The notes: generated from the sequence alone by a model not told the origin. Positions 22,680 through 32,369 are shown, counted from the first letter of the stretch. The stretch is 64,000 nucleotides of DNA from an uncultured Arachnia sp. (GCA_934636715.1 CAKUBE010000001.1:1-64000), one strand, 5' to 3'. A program made the numbers and translations.

Positions 22680-23954
22680 CTACCTGCCGGTGCCGGCGTA
22701 GACCGTGGCGGTCTCCTCGGCGTCTAGGCCGAAGGCGGTGTGCGCGGCGCGGACCGCGGCGTCGACGTCGTCGGCGCCCACGATCACGGAGATGCGGATC
22801 TCCGAGGTGGAGATCATCTGCAGGTTGACGTCGGCCCCGGCCAGCGCGCGGAAGAACGTGGCGGAGACGCCGGGGTGCGAGCGCATGCCGACGCCGACCG
22901 CGGAGACCTTGCCGATCTGGTCGTCGTACAGCAGCTCCTCGAACCCGACGTGCTCCTTGACCGCCTCGATCGCGGCGATCGCCTTCGCGCCGTCGGCCAT
23001 CGGGAGGGTGAAGGAGATGTCGGTCTTGACGTCGGACAGGCGCGACATGTTCTGCACGATCATGTCGATGTTGACGTCCGCCTCGGCGACCGCGGTGAAG
23101 ATCGCGGCGGCCTCGCCCACCCGGTCCGGCACCCCGACGACGGTGATCTTGGCCTCGCCGCGGTCGTGCGCGATGCCCGTGATGATGGCTTGTTCCATGG
23201 TCCCGTCCTTGTTGATCTCGTCCTGGTTCCTGACCCAGGTTCCCTGCTTGTCGGTGAAGGAGGAGCGCACGTGCACGGGCACGTTCTCGCGGCGCGCGTA
23301 CTCGACGCAGCGCAGGTGGAGGATCTTGGCGCCCGAGGCCGCCATCTCCATCATGTCCTCGTAGCCGATCTCGCGGATCTGGCGCGCCGACGGCGCGATG
23401 CGCGGGTCGGCGGTGTAGACGCCGTCGACATCGGAGTAGATCTCGCAGAAGTCCGCCTTCAGCGCCGCGGCGAGCGCGACGGCGGTGGTGTCCGACGCGC
23501 CGCGGCCGAGCGTCGTGATGTCCTTGGTGTCCTGCGAAACGCCCTGGAAGCCGGCGACGATCGTCACCTTGCCCTCGTTCAGCGACTTCTCCACGCGTCC
23601 CGGCGTGATGTCGATGATGCGCGCGTTGCCGTGCGTCGGGGTGGTGAGCACGCCGGCCTGCGAGCCGGTGTAGGACACGGCCTCGACGCCGAGGTCTGAC
23701 AGCGCCATCGCCAGCAGCGCCGCCGACTGCCGCTCGCCGGTGGTCAGCAGCATGTCGAGCTCGCGCGACTTCGGCCGCGGCGACACCTGCAGCGCCAGGT
23801 CCATCAACTCGTCGGTGGTGTCACCCATCGCGGAGATGACGATGATGACGTCGTGCCCTTCGCCGCGCGTACGGGCGATGCGCCGCGCCACGCGCTTGAT
23901 GGACTCGGCGTCCTCGACAGACGACCCGCCGAACTTCTGAACAATGCGACCCAT
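22680..23954 (-). CDS. lysC: Aspartate kinase
   Basis: Phosphorylates aspartate, the first step to lysine, threonine and methionine (and to diaminopimelate for the wall). The 424-residue enzyme has the N-terminal [26 protein letters not shown], the catalytic-site region [18 protein letters not shown] with [13 protein letters not shown], and two C-terminal ACT domains (about residues 265-420), the second with [20 protein letters not shown]. This is the class whose ACT domains give lysine/threonine feedback. An internal start for the beta subunit is normal in this class. asd is not adjacent, unlike in many actinobacteria. Confidence 0.97.
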   Translation of the reverse strand: MGRIVQKFGGSSVEDAESIKRVARRIARTRGEGHDVIIVISAMGDTTDELMDLALQVSPRPKSRELDMLLTTGERQSAALLAMALSDLGVEAVSYTGSQAGVLTTPTHGNARIIDITPGRVEKSLNEGKVTIVAGFQGVSQDTKDITTLGRGASDTTAVALAAALKADFCEIYSDVDGVYTADPRIAPSARQIREIGYEDMMEMAASGAKILHLRCVEYARRENVPVHVRSSFTDKQGTWVRNQDEINKDGTMEQAIITGIAHDRGEAKITVVGVPDRVGEAAAIFTAVAEADVNIDMIVQNMSRLSDVKTDISFTLPMADGAKAIAAIEAVKEHVGFEELLYDDQIGKVSAVGVGMRSHPGVSATFFRALAGADVNLQMISTSEIRISVIVGADDVDAAVRAAHTAFGLDAEETATVYAGTGR

Positions 23955-24023
23955 GAAACCTCCCGGGAGACCGCGAAGAGTCTACTTCCGATCGAAGCCG
24001 AACGGCATTCGCGCCCGGCCCGT

Positions 24024-24074
24024 CCGCTCCTTGAGCCGATCCCCGGCGCGAAGCGCCCGGATCGTGTCGAAAGG
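24024..24074. repeat. GGTTGAG-family repeat, CTCCTTGAGCC subtype
   Basis: CCGCTCCTTGAGCCG at one end and ATCGTGTCGAAAGG at the other enclose a palindromic GCGCGAAGCGC-type centre. The subtype (CTCCTTGAG / CGAAAGG) is shared with 25617-25665 and with the reverse-oriented copy inside mptB. Confidence 0.75.
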
Positions 24075-24122
24075 TCTGGCGCCCGGTCCGCGGACGTGTG
24101 GTCAAGTCCTCGATCTAGAGCG

Positions 24123-24353
24123 TCAGTCCCCGGCGACGGCCACCGACACCGAGCGGAGCCGCTCGCCCTTGTCGTCGACCGCGTAGATGACGACCTCGGA
24201 GGACGACCAGTTGTCCACGGTGCCGCGCGGCGTCACGGGGACGAAGGCGGTGAACACGCCGCGCTCGGCCGAGAACCACAGGGCCGCGCCGTCGTCCCCC
24301 TCGACCTCGACACCGGCAGCTAACCACCTCCCGGGTTGGGTTGCCGTGCACAA
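24123..24353 (-). pseudogene. Short reading frame abutting the palindrome, possible gene remnant
   Basis: Up to 76 codons with a plausible protein-like sequence (FSAERGVFTAFVPVTPRGTV, SEVVIYAVDDKGERLRSVSV). The only start, TTG at 24353, lies inside the 72-bp palindrome, and no ribosome site is visible. It may be the 3' remnant of a gene cut by the repeat, or a real small gene with an unusual start. No family recognised. Confidence 0.35.
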
Positions 24354-24417
24354 ATCTCTGTATGCGTCGACGTGTGCCTATATAGCCCTTCCTCCACGTA
24401 TACAGAGATTTGTGCGC
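24346..24417. repeat. 72-bp TATATA-core palindromic repeat, copy 3
   Basis: Outer arms GTGCACAAATCTCTGTAT and ATACAGAGATTTGTGCGC pair well. The left inner arm is GCGTCGACGTGTGCC and the right is GCCCTTCCTCCACGT, so the inside pairs poorly. In reverse complement, copy 4 (53853) has almost the same asymmetric sequence. It lies 25 bases upstream of the DUF480 gene. Confidence 0.9.
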
Positions 24418-24442
24418 GGCCTCGACCGGTAGGCTGCCAATC

Positions 24443-25627
24443 GTGACGCTGCCGACACTCTCGCCCGAAGAACAACGCGTGCTGGGGTCCCTCCTGGAGA
24501 AGGAGATCACCGTCCCGGACACGTATCCGCTCACGCTCAACGCGCTGCGCACCGCGTGCAACCAGAAGTCCAGCCGCGAGCCCGTCACCGACTACGACGA
24601 CCGCACCCTCCAGGACGCCATCCGGTCCCTGAAGGACCGGGGTCTCGTGCGTGTGACGTGGATGGACTACGGCAAGCGGACGCTGAAGTACGCGCAGTCC
24701 GCCACTCAGGTGCTCGACCTCGCCGACGACGAGCGCGCGCTTCTCACCGTCCTCCTGCTGCGCGGGCCGCAGGCGCCCGGCGAGTTGAAGACGCGCACGG
24801 ATCGGCTGCACGCGTTCACCGATCGGGGCGCGGTCGAGCAGTGCCTCGCCGGGATGGCCGCCCGCGACGAGCCGCTGGTCAAGGACCTGGGGCGCAGGCC
24901 CGGTCAGCAGGACCACCGCTGGGTTCACCTGCTGGGCGACCTCCCCGTCGAGACCGGCCCGGCCGCCGTCGTCGACCGCGAACAGGCGCTCTCCGACGGC
25001 CCCGCCGCCCGCGACGCGCGGCTCGCCGCGGCCTTCGCGGAGCTGTCCGACGACCACGCCGACGAGCGGGCCCGGCAGCTGTTCGACTCCCCGTTCGAGT
25101 GGTGGGTGCTCACCCGGGCCGTCGAGCTGGCCGGCGATCGCCCCGTCGCGGACGTCGGCTGCGGGGCCGGAGCCGTGTCGGCCTACCTCGCCGACCTCGG
25201 CGCCGACGTCACCGGCTTCGACTCCTCGCCCCAGCAGGTCATGTGCGCGCGGCGTCGTCACCCCGAGGTGATGATCGAGGAGGCCGACCTCCGCCGCCTC
25301 CTCCGCCCGGCGACCGCGGCCGCGTGGGGCGGGATCGTCGCCTGGGACGTGCTGAACCACTTCGCGCCCAGTGAGCTCCCCGGCATCGTCCGCGGCCTCG
25401 GCGGGACGCTGGCGCCCGACGGCGTGCTGGTCCTCGCGCTCGACGCCGGCGCCTCCGACGACGCCACCCGGGTCCTCGGCGATCAGACCGTCCCCTGGGT
25501 GCTGCACGACCAGGCCGCGCTGCGCGCCGTCCTCGTCGGCGCGGGGTTGGCCGACGTCGAGGCCTACCTCCGCCTCGGCCCCGTCGACCGCCTCTACGTC
25601 CTCGCCCGTCGTCCAACCGCTCCTTGA
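24443..25627 (+). CDS. DUF480 (YceH-like) protein fused to a SAM methyltransferase
   Basis: 394 residues in two parts. Residues 1-165 are a DUF480/YceH double winged-helix unit: LSPEEQRVLGSLLEKEITVP, YPLTLNALRTACNQKSSREP and DLGRRPGQQDHRWVHLLG are characteristic. Residues about 200-390 form a class I SAM-dependent methyltransferase with the glycine motif VADVGCGAGAVSAYLADLGA and acidic DSSP after strand 2. Both halves are usually separate proteins. The GTG at 24443 starts the DUF480 domain at its normal point. The stop codon and the last four residues lie inside a dispersed repeat (25617-25665), so the original C-terminus may have been altered. Substrate unknown. Confidence 0.85.
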   Translation: MTLPTLSPEEQRVLGSLLEKEITVPDTYPLTLNALRTACNQKSSREPVTDYDDRTLQDAIRSLKDRGLVRVTWMDYGKRTLKYAQSATQVLDLADDERALLTVLLLRGPQAPGELKTRTDRLHAFTDRGAVEQCLAGMAARDEPLVKDLGRRPGQQDHRWVHLLGDLPVETGPAAVVDREQALSDGPAARDARLAAAFAELSDDHADERARQLFDSPFEWWVLTRAVELAGDRPVADVGCGAGAVSAYLADLGADVTGFDSSPQQVMCARRRHPEVMIEEADLRRLLRPATAAAWGGIVAWDVLNHFAPSELPGIVRGLGGTLAPDGVLVLALDAGASDDATRVLGDQTVPWVLHDQAALRAVLVGAGLADVEAYLRLGPVDRLYVLARRPTAP

Positions 25628-25665
25628 GCCGGGTCGGGTGCGAAGCGCGCGCCCGCGTCGAAAGG
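25617..25665. repeat. GGTTGAG-family repeat supplying a stop codon
   Basis: CCGCTCCTTGAGCCGGG...GCGTCGAAAGG. The TGA within CTCCTTGAGCC is the stop codon of the DUF480-methyltransferase gene (25625-25627). Confidence 0.8.
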
Positions 25666-25724
25666 CTGGTGACCTCTTCCTTGGACTCACCCCAGCTGTC
25701 ATCGCGCCCCAGTAACCTGGGCCT

Positions 25725-26720
25725 ATGAGCACCGTTCGCTGGGGAATTGTCGGGTTGGGTGCGATCGCGCACGGGGTCGCCGGTGACTTCCAGTTCGTGC
25801 CCGGGGCCGAGTTGGTCGCGGTCGCGTCCCGGACGAGGGAGAAGGCGCAGGAGTTCGCGGCTCGCCACGGTGTGGCGCACGCCTACGGGTCGTACCGGGA
25901 ACTGCTCGAGTCCCCTGAGGTCGACGTCGTCTACATCGCGACGCCGCACCCGCACCACCGCGATGTGGCCCTCGCCGCCATCGCGAACGGCAAGGCGGTT
26001 CTCGTCGAGAAGGCGTTCACGGCGACGCTCGCCGGCGCGCAGCAGGTCGCCGATGCCGCCCGCGCGAAAGGCGTCTTCGCGATGGAGGCGATGTGGACGC
26101 GGTTCCAGCCGGTCGTCGCCGCCGCGCGCGAGGTCGTCGCCTGGGGCAGGATCGGCGAGGTCATCGCCGTGCAGGGAGACCTGTGCGGCTCCCGCGCCTA
26201 CGAGGCGGGACACCGCCTCTTCGAGCGGGAACTGGGCGGCGGCGCCATCCTCGACCTCGGCGTCTATCTGGTGAACTTCGCGCAGGCGTTCCTGGGCGAC
26301 GTCCGCTCCGTCGACTGCCTCACCCGCCTGTACCCGACCGGCATCGACAAGGCCGCAAGCATCAACCTCGGCCACACCGGCGGTGGAATGTCCTCCCTGA
26401 CCTGCGGGTTCGACGGCCCCGGCCCCGGCCGCATGACGATCATCGGCACGAAGGGCTGGATCGAGATCGAGCCGCAGTTCCACCACCCCACGACCATCTC
26501 GGTCCACCGCTCCGGCGTACTGCCGCGCATCATCGAGGCGCGCCCGACCGGCGGCGGATACAGCCACGAGTTCGCCGAGGTGACGCAGCGGATCGTCGAG
26601 GGCTCGCTCGAGTCGCCGACGATGCCCCTCCACGACACCCTCGAGGTGATGCGCGTCCTGGAGAGCTGCCTGCGCCAGGCGGGCATCTCCCACACCGAGG
26701 CGAAGGTCGACCTGGGCTAG
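25725..26720 (+). CDS. Gfo/Idh/MocA family oxidoreductase
   Basis: A 331-residue NAD(P)-dependent oxidoreductase. The Rossmann domain begins RWGIVGLGAIAHGVAGDF, and the second conserved site is VLVEKAFTATLAGA (EKAF in place of the usual EKP, as in dihydrodiol-dehydrogenase-like members). The C-terminal domain has GGGAILDLGVYLVNFAQAFL and GTKGWIEIEP. Likely substrates are sugars or inositols. The 3' end overlaps the stop of the convergent glycosidase gene by 4 bases; shared carbohydrate theme is suggestive only. Confidence 0.92.
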   Translation: MSTVRWGIVGLGAIAHGVAGDFQFVPGAELVAVASRTREKAQEFAARHGVAHAYGSYRELLESPEVDVVYIATPHPHHRDVALAAIANGKAVLVEKAFTATLAGAQQVADAARAKGVFAMEAMWTRFQPVVAAAREVVAWGRIGEVIAVQGDLCGSRAYEAGHRLFERELGGGAILDLGVYLVNFAQAFLGDVRSVDCLTRLYPTGIDKAASINLGHTGGGMSSLTCGFDGPGPGRMTIIGTKGWIEIEPQFHHPTTISVHRSGVLPRIIEARPTGGGYSHEFAEVTQRIVEGSLESPTMPLHDTLEVMRVLESCLRQAGISHTEAKVDLG

Positions 26721-28147
26721 GGGGCGATCTCGACCTCGACGTCGTGGGCGCCGCTGATGCCCGCGGACACCTGGGCGACGCGGCGGCCGTCGAGCCGGGT
26801 TCCGACGACGCGGGTGCCGTGGCCGCGCAGCGCGATGTTCAGGGTGGCGTCGCGGTAGCGGAAGCCGGTGAGCGTGGCGCCGCTCAGTCGCCGGGGCACG
26901 ATCGGCTCGAACCGGAGCCCGGCCTCGCCGAACCGCATCCCGAACGCGCCCTCGTGGATCAGGCGGAGGTACGCCGTGGCCGACCAGGTCTGGTCCGGTT
27001 CGCTCCGCCACTGCGCGCCGGTCTGCCAGCCGCCGTCGACCTCGCCGGTGGTCGCGCTGTAGATCTCGGAGAAGCCGCCGTCGGAGCCGGCGAACAGGCG
27101 TTCCAGGTCGTCGAGCGTCCGGGTGAACACGGCGGGCTCCCGCGAGACGGCCGCGGCGGCGCCGAACATGCCCATCACCATGGGCCAGCAGATCGCGTTG
27201 TGGCGCCCGGGTTGCTCGGCGGAGAACCGCTCCGGGAAGTGCGGCCACACGTTGACCACCCCTTGGGGCTCCCGGTGGGCGGCGCGCAGGATCGCACGTG
27301 CCCGGCCCGGGGGAGCGATGCCGAAGAGGGCCGCGAACGCGATGCCGCAGGCCTCCTCGTGCTCGGCGAGGGTCCCGCGCTCGCGGCCCGCGCCGTGGAG
27401 GAGGTAGGCGTACTGGGCGGCGTCCGCGCGCCACAAGTGGGTGTTGATCGCTGTGGTCAGCGCGTCGGCGCGCTCGTCGTAGTGCCCTGGCGGGGTGTTG
27501 TCGTCCGGCGTGACGTCGTCAGGTGCGGCGTCGAGTGCGCGTCCCATCGCGCCTAGGGCCCGCAGCGCGGCGACGTAGGTCGCGTTGGTGGACAGGCACA
27601 TCACCTCGTGGGCGTGGGGATAGTCGAGGACGAACGAGGACTCGATACCCGGCTCCCACGGCGGTTGCGGGTAGCCGGAGATCCCGTCCTGCATGACCGC
27701 CCCGCCGGCGTAGAGGCCGAACTCCGGCCGGAACCGCCGTCCATGGAGGATGGAGAGCGACCGCGTGCCGATCCCGTACGCCGTCGCGAGGAACTCCTCG
27801 TCGCCGGTCACGACGTAGTGGTGCCAGGCCGCGACGACCCAGATGATCTGGTCCCACCACTGGTCGTCCTGGGCGAGGACGTCGCCGTCGCACACCATCA
27901 GCAGCGTGTCGCGCGCGATGTCGGGCGAGAGGGAGCTGGCGGCGTTCCAGGCGTTGATCGCCGCATCCCGCGTCCACGGCTCGGGATAGCCGCCGCCGGC
28001 CCTGACGAACCGGGCGGGCTCTTCGGCCGAGCGCCCCGTAACCGTGTTGATGTCCAGCAGGTTCCGCAGCGCCTGCGCGTACAGGAACGACGTCGTCCCG
28101 CTCCCTGGCGTCGCGAGGCGACTCCGTGCCCCGTCGTTTCCGGTCAT
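26717..28147 (-). CDS. Six-hairpin glycosidase-like protein
   Basis: A 476-residue cytoplasmic protein with the repeated aromatic and acidic segments of (alpha/alpha)6-barrel glycosidases: GYPEPWTRDAAINAWNAAS (acid near the catalytic site), DDQWWDQIIWVVAAWHHYVV, INTHLWRADAAQYAYLLHG, NAICWPMVMGMFGAAAAVSR, and QWRSEPDQTWSATAYLRLIH followed by a C-terminal beta domain. This is the superfamily of GH15, GH37, GH63, GH65 and GH125; I cannot place it in one family. No signal peptide is present. It is convergent with the oxidoreductase gene. Confidence 0.75.
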   Translation of the reverse strand: MTGNDGARSRLATPGSGTTSFLYAQALRNLLDINTVTGRSAEEPARFVRAGGGYPEPWTRDAAINAWNAASSLSPDIARDTLLMVCDGDVLAQDDQWWDQIIWVVAAWHHYVVTGDEEFLATAYGIGTRSLSILHGRRFRPEFGLYAGGAVMQDGISGYPQPPWEPGIESSFVLDYPHAHEVMCLSTNATYVAALRALGAMGRALDAAPDDVTPDDNTPPGHYDERADALTTAINTHLWRADAAQYAYLLHGAGRERGTLAEHEEACGIAFAALFGIAPPGRARAILRAAHREPQGVVNVWPHFPERFSAEQPGRHNAICWPMVMGMFGAAAAVSREPAVFTRTLDDLERLFAGSDGGFSEIYSATTGEVDGGWQTGAQWRSEPDQTWSATAYLRLIHEGAFGMRFGEAGLRFEPIVPRRLSGATLTGFRYRDATLNIALRGHGTRVVGTRLDGRRVAQVSAGISGAHDVEVEIAP

Positions 28148-28208
28148 CTCGCCCCCTTTGCGCCCCCGTCATCGTAGAGGCCCGCATCCTCGCCGTCTCT
28201 TACCGCCG

Positions 28209-28258
28209 GCAGCAACAAGGGCCGCCACCGGATGCCGGTGACGGCCCTTCACTCTTGT
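28209..28258. terminator. Strong hairpin terminator downstream of the lipoprotein gene
   Basis: GCAACAAGGGCCGCCACCGG pairs with CCGGTGACGGCCCTTC...TTGTTGC around an ATG loop. It lies 7 bases after the stop of the minus-strand lipoprotein gene. Confidence 0.75.
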
Positions 28259-28264
28259 TGCGGG

Positions 28265-29056
28265 TTAGCTGGGCATCTCCACCCAGTCCTTGGGCGCCTC
28301 GATGGTCACCGGCTCGTTGATGTTGTCCAGGGTCGCGGTCATGGTCGTCGGCGCGTCGCCCGCCATGTCCATCGCGAACTTCCGGGTGAACCCGTCGCCG
28401 TCGACCCAGACGTCGAAGACGACATCGGTCATCGTGACGCCGGCGTCCTCCATGCCGAGGTCGCCGAGTGCCTCGGGCTTCAGCGTGAGCCGGTACTGCG
28501 TCGTGGCAACGCCGTTCACGTCCTCCTCGCCGATCAGCTCAACCTTCTCGACGTTCTTGGCGTAGTCCTCGGTCCACTGGCCGATGTCGGGTCCGGAGGC
28601 GCCCGTCATCTCCGCGGCGTCCTCCGGGTCCATCTTCATCCAGTCCTCGCCGAGCATCGCCATCTTGATGAAGGCGTCGCCGTCGACGACGATCATCTCC
28701 ACCTCCATGCCCGTGATGTCCATCTTCATGTGCGAGCGCGGGTTGGCGGTGTCGCTGTTGTCGAAGCTGCCGGACGTCGTCATGGTCATCGGCGTCCCTT
28801 CGACGGTCGTCGACATCTCCATGTCCATGGTGTACGTCTTCATCTCCGCCCCGCTGACGCGTTTGAGGAAGTCGTCGGCGGAGACCTCCGACCCACCGCC
28901 GGGCGCGGTGGTGCTCACCGACGGCGAGGGTGCGGGCGTAGTGGCCGGGGCGGATGACGAGGCCGGTCCGGAGGGAGCGGACGGGGCTGGTGAGCCACAG
29001 CCGGCCAGGAAGGCGACGGCGAAAGTGGCGGCGGCGAACGGGGCGATGATCCTCAT
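28265..29056 (-). CDS. Lipoprotein, LppX/LprG-like fold suspected
   Basis: 263 residues with a signal peptide and lipobox (VAFLAGC), a Ser/Pro/Thr-rich linker of about 35 residues and a domain of long beta strands rich in Met and Thr (KTYTMDMEMSTTVEGTPMTM, HMKMDITGMEVEMIVVDGDA, VNGVATTQYRLTLKPEAL). The pattern of a half-barrel that holds a lipid is typical of LppX/LprAFG-related actinobacterial lipoproteins; the exact family is not certain. It stands alone with its own terminator. Confidence 0.8.
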   Translation of the reverse strand: MRIIAPFAAATFAVAFLAGCGSPAPSAPSGPASSSAPATTPAPSPSVSTTAPGGGSEVSADDFLKRVSGAEMKTYTMDMEMSTTVEGTPMTMTTSGSFDNSDTANPRSHMKMDITGMEVEMIVVDGDAFIKMAMLGEDWMKMDPEDAAEMTGASGPDIGQWTEDYAKNVEKVELIGEEDVNGVATTQYRLTLKPEALGDLGMEDAGVTMTDVVFDVWVDGDGFTRKFAMDMAGDAPTTMTATLDNINEPVTIEAPKDWVEMPS

Positions 29057-29143
29057 GGAAGTATCTCCTGAAGTTGGGGGGACCCACAGCCTATTCGCAG
29101 CGGACGCACAACCGCGACCTGCCGTTCGCCGAGGCGAATAGCC

Positions 29144-29179
29144 TGGCGGTCTCCGTCAGTATGCCGACGGAAACCGCCA
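29144..29179. terminator. Hairpin downstream of ileS
   Basis: TGGCGGTCTCCGTC pairs with GACGGAAACCGCCA around an 8-base loop. The block GGAAACCGCCACG(C/T)TGAT is repeated once more at 29210-29227, and CTATTCGC (29091-29098) pairs with GCGAATAG (29134-29141) outside the hairpin, so several overlapping structures are possible in this 178-base gap. Most likely this is the ileS terminator. Confidence 0.6.
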
Positions 29180-29234
29180 CGCTGATCCGGCCCTCGGGGC
29201 GAATCGAACGGAAACCGCCACGTTGATGCTGTGG

Positions 29235-32200
29235 CTAGGCCTTCCGCAGCGCGATCCTCAGGTTCAGCTCCTGGTCCTCGTCGGTCGGGGCGTCGACGAC
29301 GTCCTGGATCAGCTCGACGGCCAACACCTCCGCGGCGATCAGGTCGCGGTGCGCGGCGACGGCCTCGGCCAGCTCCGGGCCCGCCTCGACGACCAGCGCG
29401 ATCCGGTCCGAGACCTCCAGGCCCGCGCGCTTGCGGGCCTCCTGCACGAACCGGATCACCTCGCGGGCAAGGCCGGCGAGGATCAGCTCCGGGGTCAGCT
29501 CCAGGTCGAGCGCCACCGTCTCGCCCTGCTCGTTGACCACCGACCAGCCCTCGCGGGGGCGCTCGGTCACGATCACGTCGTCGGCCGTCAGCTCGATGTC
29601 CTCGCCCTCGAACCGCATCACGGCGCGGCCCAGGTCGCGCAGCTGCTCGGCCAACCAGGCGGCGTCCAGCTCGGCGATGGCCTTCGCCACCAGCGGCGTG
29701 CGCTTCGCGAACCGCTTGCCGAGGTTGCGGAAGTTGCCCTTCGCGGAGTGGTCGACGAGGTCGCCGGCGGACGCGAACGACTCGATGCGCTCGACGTTCA
29801 GCTCCGCCTTGATCTCGTCCTGCAAAGCGGGCGACAGCTTCGCGAAGATGGCCGAGGGCACCAGCATCCGGCCGAGCGCCTGGCGGATCTTCACCTTCGA
29901 CTCGGCGCGCGCCGAGCGGCCGAGCTCGACGGTGCGGCGGGTCAGCTCCATCGCCTCCGAGAGCGCGGGGATGATCAGCGACTCGTCCGCCGTCGGCCAC
30001 GGCGCGAGGTGCACCGACGACGGCCCCTCGGGATTCGCGGCGTAGAACAGGTCCTGCCAGACGCGCTCGGTGGCGAACGGCATGATCGGCGCCAGGAGCC
30101 GCGTCAGCGCGTCGAGCGTCTCGTGCAGCGTCCACAGCGCGCCCGGCTCGCCGTTCCAGAACCGACGGCGCGAGCGGCGGACGTGCCAGTTCGACAGCGC
30201 GTCGATGAACCCGGCGAGCGCCTGGCCGTAGCGCTGCGTGTCGTACGCCTCGAGCGACTCGGTCGCGTCGATGATCAGCTGCTGTGTCGCCGACGTCAGC
30301 CACTGGTCGAGGACGTGCCGCTCCGCGACGGCGGGGGCCTCGCCCGACGGCGTCCACGAGGCCGCGCGCGCGTACAGCGAGTGGAACGCGACGGTGTTCC
30401 AGTACGTCAGCAGCACCTTGCGGACCGTCTCGCCGATCGCCTGGTGGCCGACGCGCCGCGCCGACCAGGGCGACCCGGAGCACGCCATGAACCAGCGCAC
30501 CGCGTCGGCGCCGTGCTGATCCATCAGCGGGATGGGCTCCAGCACGTTGCCGAGGTGCTTGCTCATCTTGCGCCCGTCGTCGGCCAGGATGTGTCCGAGG
30601 CACACGACGTTGCGGTAGCTCGACTCGTCGAACACGAGCGTGCCCACCGCCATCAGCGAGTAGAACCAGCCGCGGGTCTGGTCGATGGCCTCGCAGATGA
30701 AGTCGGCGGGGTAGCGCTCCGCGAACAGCTCGGTCGACCCCGGCGCGTGCGGGTAGCCCCACTGCGCGAACGGCATCGAGCCGGAGTCGAACCACGCGTC
30801 GATCACCTCGGGGACGCGACGGTAGGTCTTGCCGCCCTGCTCGATCACCACGTCGTCGATGAACGGGCGGTGCGGGTCGAGGTCGGCGAGGTCGCGGCCG
30901 GTCAGCGCCCCCAGCTCGGCGAGCGAGCCGACGCAGATCAGATCCGCGTCGTCGTCGACGTTGCGCCAGACGGGCAGCGGCGTGCCCCAGTAGCGGCTGC
31001 GCGACAGCGCCCAGTCGATGTTGTTGTTCAGCCAGTCGCCGTAGCGGCCGTGCTTGATGTTGTCCGGGTGCCAGATCGTCGCCTCGTTCTGCGCGAGCAG
31101 CTCGTCCTTGATGGCCGTGGTGCGGATGTACCACGACGGCATGGCGTAGTACAGCAGCGCGGTGTGGCAGCGCCAGCAGTGCGGGTAGGAGTGCTCGTAG
31201 TCGACCTTGCGGAAGAGGATCCCGCGCGCGGCGAGGTCGTCGAGGATGGGGGCGTTGGCGTCGCGGAAGAACGCGCCGCCCACGAGGTCGAGGTCGGGCT
31301 CGAACGTGCCGTCCTTGCGGATCGGGTTCACGAACGGCAGGCCGTACGCGCGGCAGACCGCCATGTCGTCCTCGCCGAAGGCCGGGGCCTGGTGGACGAG
31401 GCCGGTGCCGTCGTCGGTGGTGACGTAGTCGGCGAGCACGACGTAGTGGGCGGGCTCCGGGAACTCCACCAGTTCCAGCGGGCGCTGGTAGGCCCAGCGC
31501 TCCATCTCGGCGCCGGTGAAGGTGTCGGTCAGCCTCCACTCCTCACCCAGCACCTTGTCGGCCAGCGGTTCGGCGATCACGACGGCGCGCTGGTCGGGGT
31601 GCGTGGCGACGCGGTAGGTCACGTCCGCGCGCGCCGCGACGGCGGTGTTCGACACCAGCGTCCACGGCGTCGTCGTCCACACCAGGAGGTCCGCGGCGCC
31701 GGCCAGCGGGCCGGAGGTGAGCGGGAAGCGGACGTAGATGGACGGGTCGGTGATCTCCTCGTAGCCCTGCGCCAGCTCGTGGTCCGACAGCGCAGTGCCG
31801 CAGCGCGGGCAGTACGGCGCCACGCGGTAGTCCTCCTGCAGCAGCCCCTTGTCGAAGATCTGCTTCAAGGCCCACCACAGCGACTGCACGTACGCGGGTG
31901 TCATGGTGACGTAGGCGTCGTCGAGGTTCACCCAGTAGCCCATGCGCTCGGTCAGCTCGCTGAAGGCGTCGACGTGGCGCAGCACGGACTCGCGGCACTT
32001 CGCGTTGAACGCCTCGACGCCGTAGGCCTCGATGTCGGCCTTGCCGGAGAAGCCCAGCTCCTTCTCGACGGCGAGCTCCACGGGCAGGCCGTGGCAGTCC
32101 CACCCGGCCTTGCGCTCGACGTGGCGGCCCTGCATCGTCTTGAAGCGGGGGAACAGGTCCTTGAAGACGCGCGCCTCGATGTGGTGCGTGCCGGGCATGC

Positions 32201-32369
32201 CGTTGGCGGTGGGCGGCCCCTCGTAGAACGTCCACGGCTGGCCGCCCTGGGTCTGGCGGAGGGACTCGTCGAACGTGCCGCGCTCGGCCCACAGCGTCAG
32301 GATCTCGTGCTCGAGCGCCGGAAAGTCGACCTGGGCGGGCACGGCGCGGTAGCCGGGGGAGGCGGTCAT
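29235..32369 (-). CDS. ileS: Isoleucyl-tRNA synthetase
   Basis: Charges tRNA-Ile with isoleucine. 1044 residues. The class I signature region is YEGPPTANGMPGTHHIEAR, the editing (CP1) domain follows, zinc-binding pairs are visible in CPRCGTALSDHEL and CWRCHTALLYY, and the second signature is GRKMSKHLGNVLEP. The C-terminal anticodon-binding region contains ALSNWHVRRSRRRFW. The length and KMSKH variant are normal for the long actinobacterial (type 2) enzyme. It is preceded by a T-box leader, so expression should rise when tRNA-Ile is uncharged. Start ATG 32369 with GGGATCCTCC upstream. Confidence 0.98.
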   Translation of the reverse strand: MTASPGYRAVPAQVDFPALEHEILTLWAERGTFDESLRQTQGGQPWTFYEGPPTANGMPGTHHIEARVFKDLFPRFKTMQGRHVERKAGWDCHGLPVELAVEKELGFSGKADIEAYGVEAFNAKCRESVLRHVDAFSELTERMGYWVNLDDAYVTMTPAYVQSLWWALKQIFDKGLLQEDYRVAPYCPRCGTALSDHELAQGYEEITDPSIYVRFPLTSGPLAGAADLLVWTTTPWTLVSNTAVAARADVTYRVATHPDQRAVVIAEPLADKVLGEEWRLTDTFTGAEMERWAYQRPLELVEFPEPAHYVVLADYVTTDDGTGLVHQAPAFGEDDMAVCRAYGLPFVNPIRKDGTFEPDLDLVGGAFFRDANAPILDDLAARGILFRKVDYEHSYPHCWRCHTALLYYAMPSWYIRTTAIKDELLAQNEATIWHPDNIKHGRYGDWLNNNIDWALSRSRYWGTPLPVWRNVDDDADLICVGSLAELGALTGRDLADLDPHRPFIDDVVIEQGGKTYRRVPEVIDAWFDSGSMPFAQWGYPHAPGSTELFAERYPADFICEAIDQTRGWFYSLMAVGTLVFDESSYRNVVCLGHILADDGRKMSKHLGNVLEPIPLMDQHGADAVRWFMACSGSPWSARRVGHQAIGETVRKVLLTYWNTVAFHSLYARAASWTPSGEAPAVAERHVLDQWLTSATQQLIIDATESLEAYDTQRYGQALAGFIDALSNWHVRRSRRRFWNGEPGALWTLHETLDALTRLLAPIMPFATERVWQDLFYAANPEGPSSVHLAPWPTADESLIIPALSEAMELTRRTVELGRSARAESKVKIRQALGRMLVPSAIFAKLSPALQDEIKAELNVERIESFASAGDLVDHSAKGNFRNLGKRFAKRTPLVAKAIAELDAAWLAEQLRDLGRAVMRFEGEDIELTADDVIVTERPREGWSVVNEQGETVALDLELTPELILAGLAREVIRFVQEARKRAGLEVSDRIALVVEAGPELAEAVAAHRDLIAAEVLAVELIQDVVDAPTDEDQELNLRIALRKA

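Noticed and set aside
25239..27434. A 731-codon minus-strand frame across the oxidoreductase gene
   Set aside because: It is antisense to a well-supported Gfo/Idh/MocA gene and out of frame with the glycosidase gene; composition is that of a shadow.
30541..30580. KMSKH instead of KMSKS in IleS as a possible lesion
   Set aside because: The KMSKHLGN form is a regular variant of the long isoleucyl-tRNA synthetases, not a defect.
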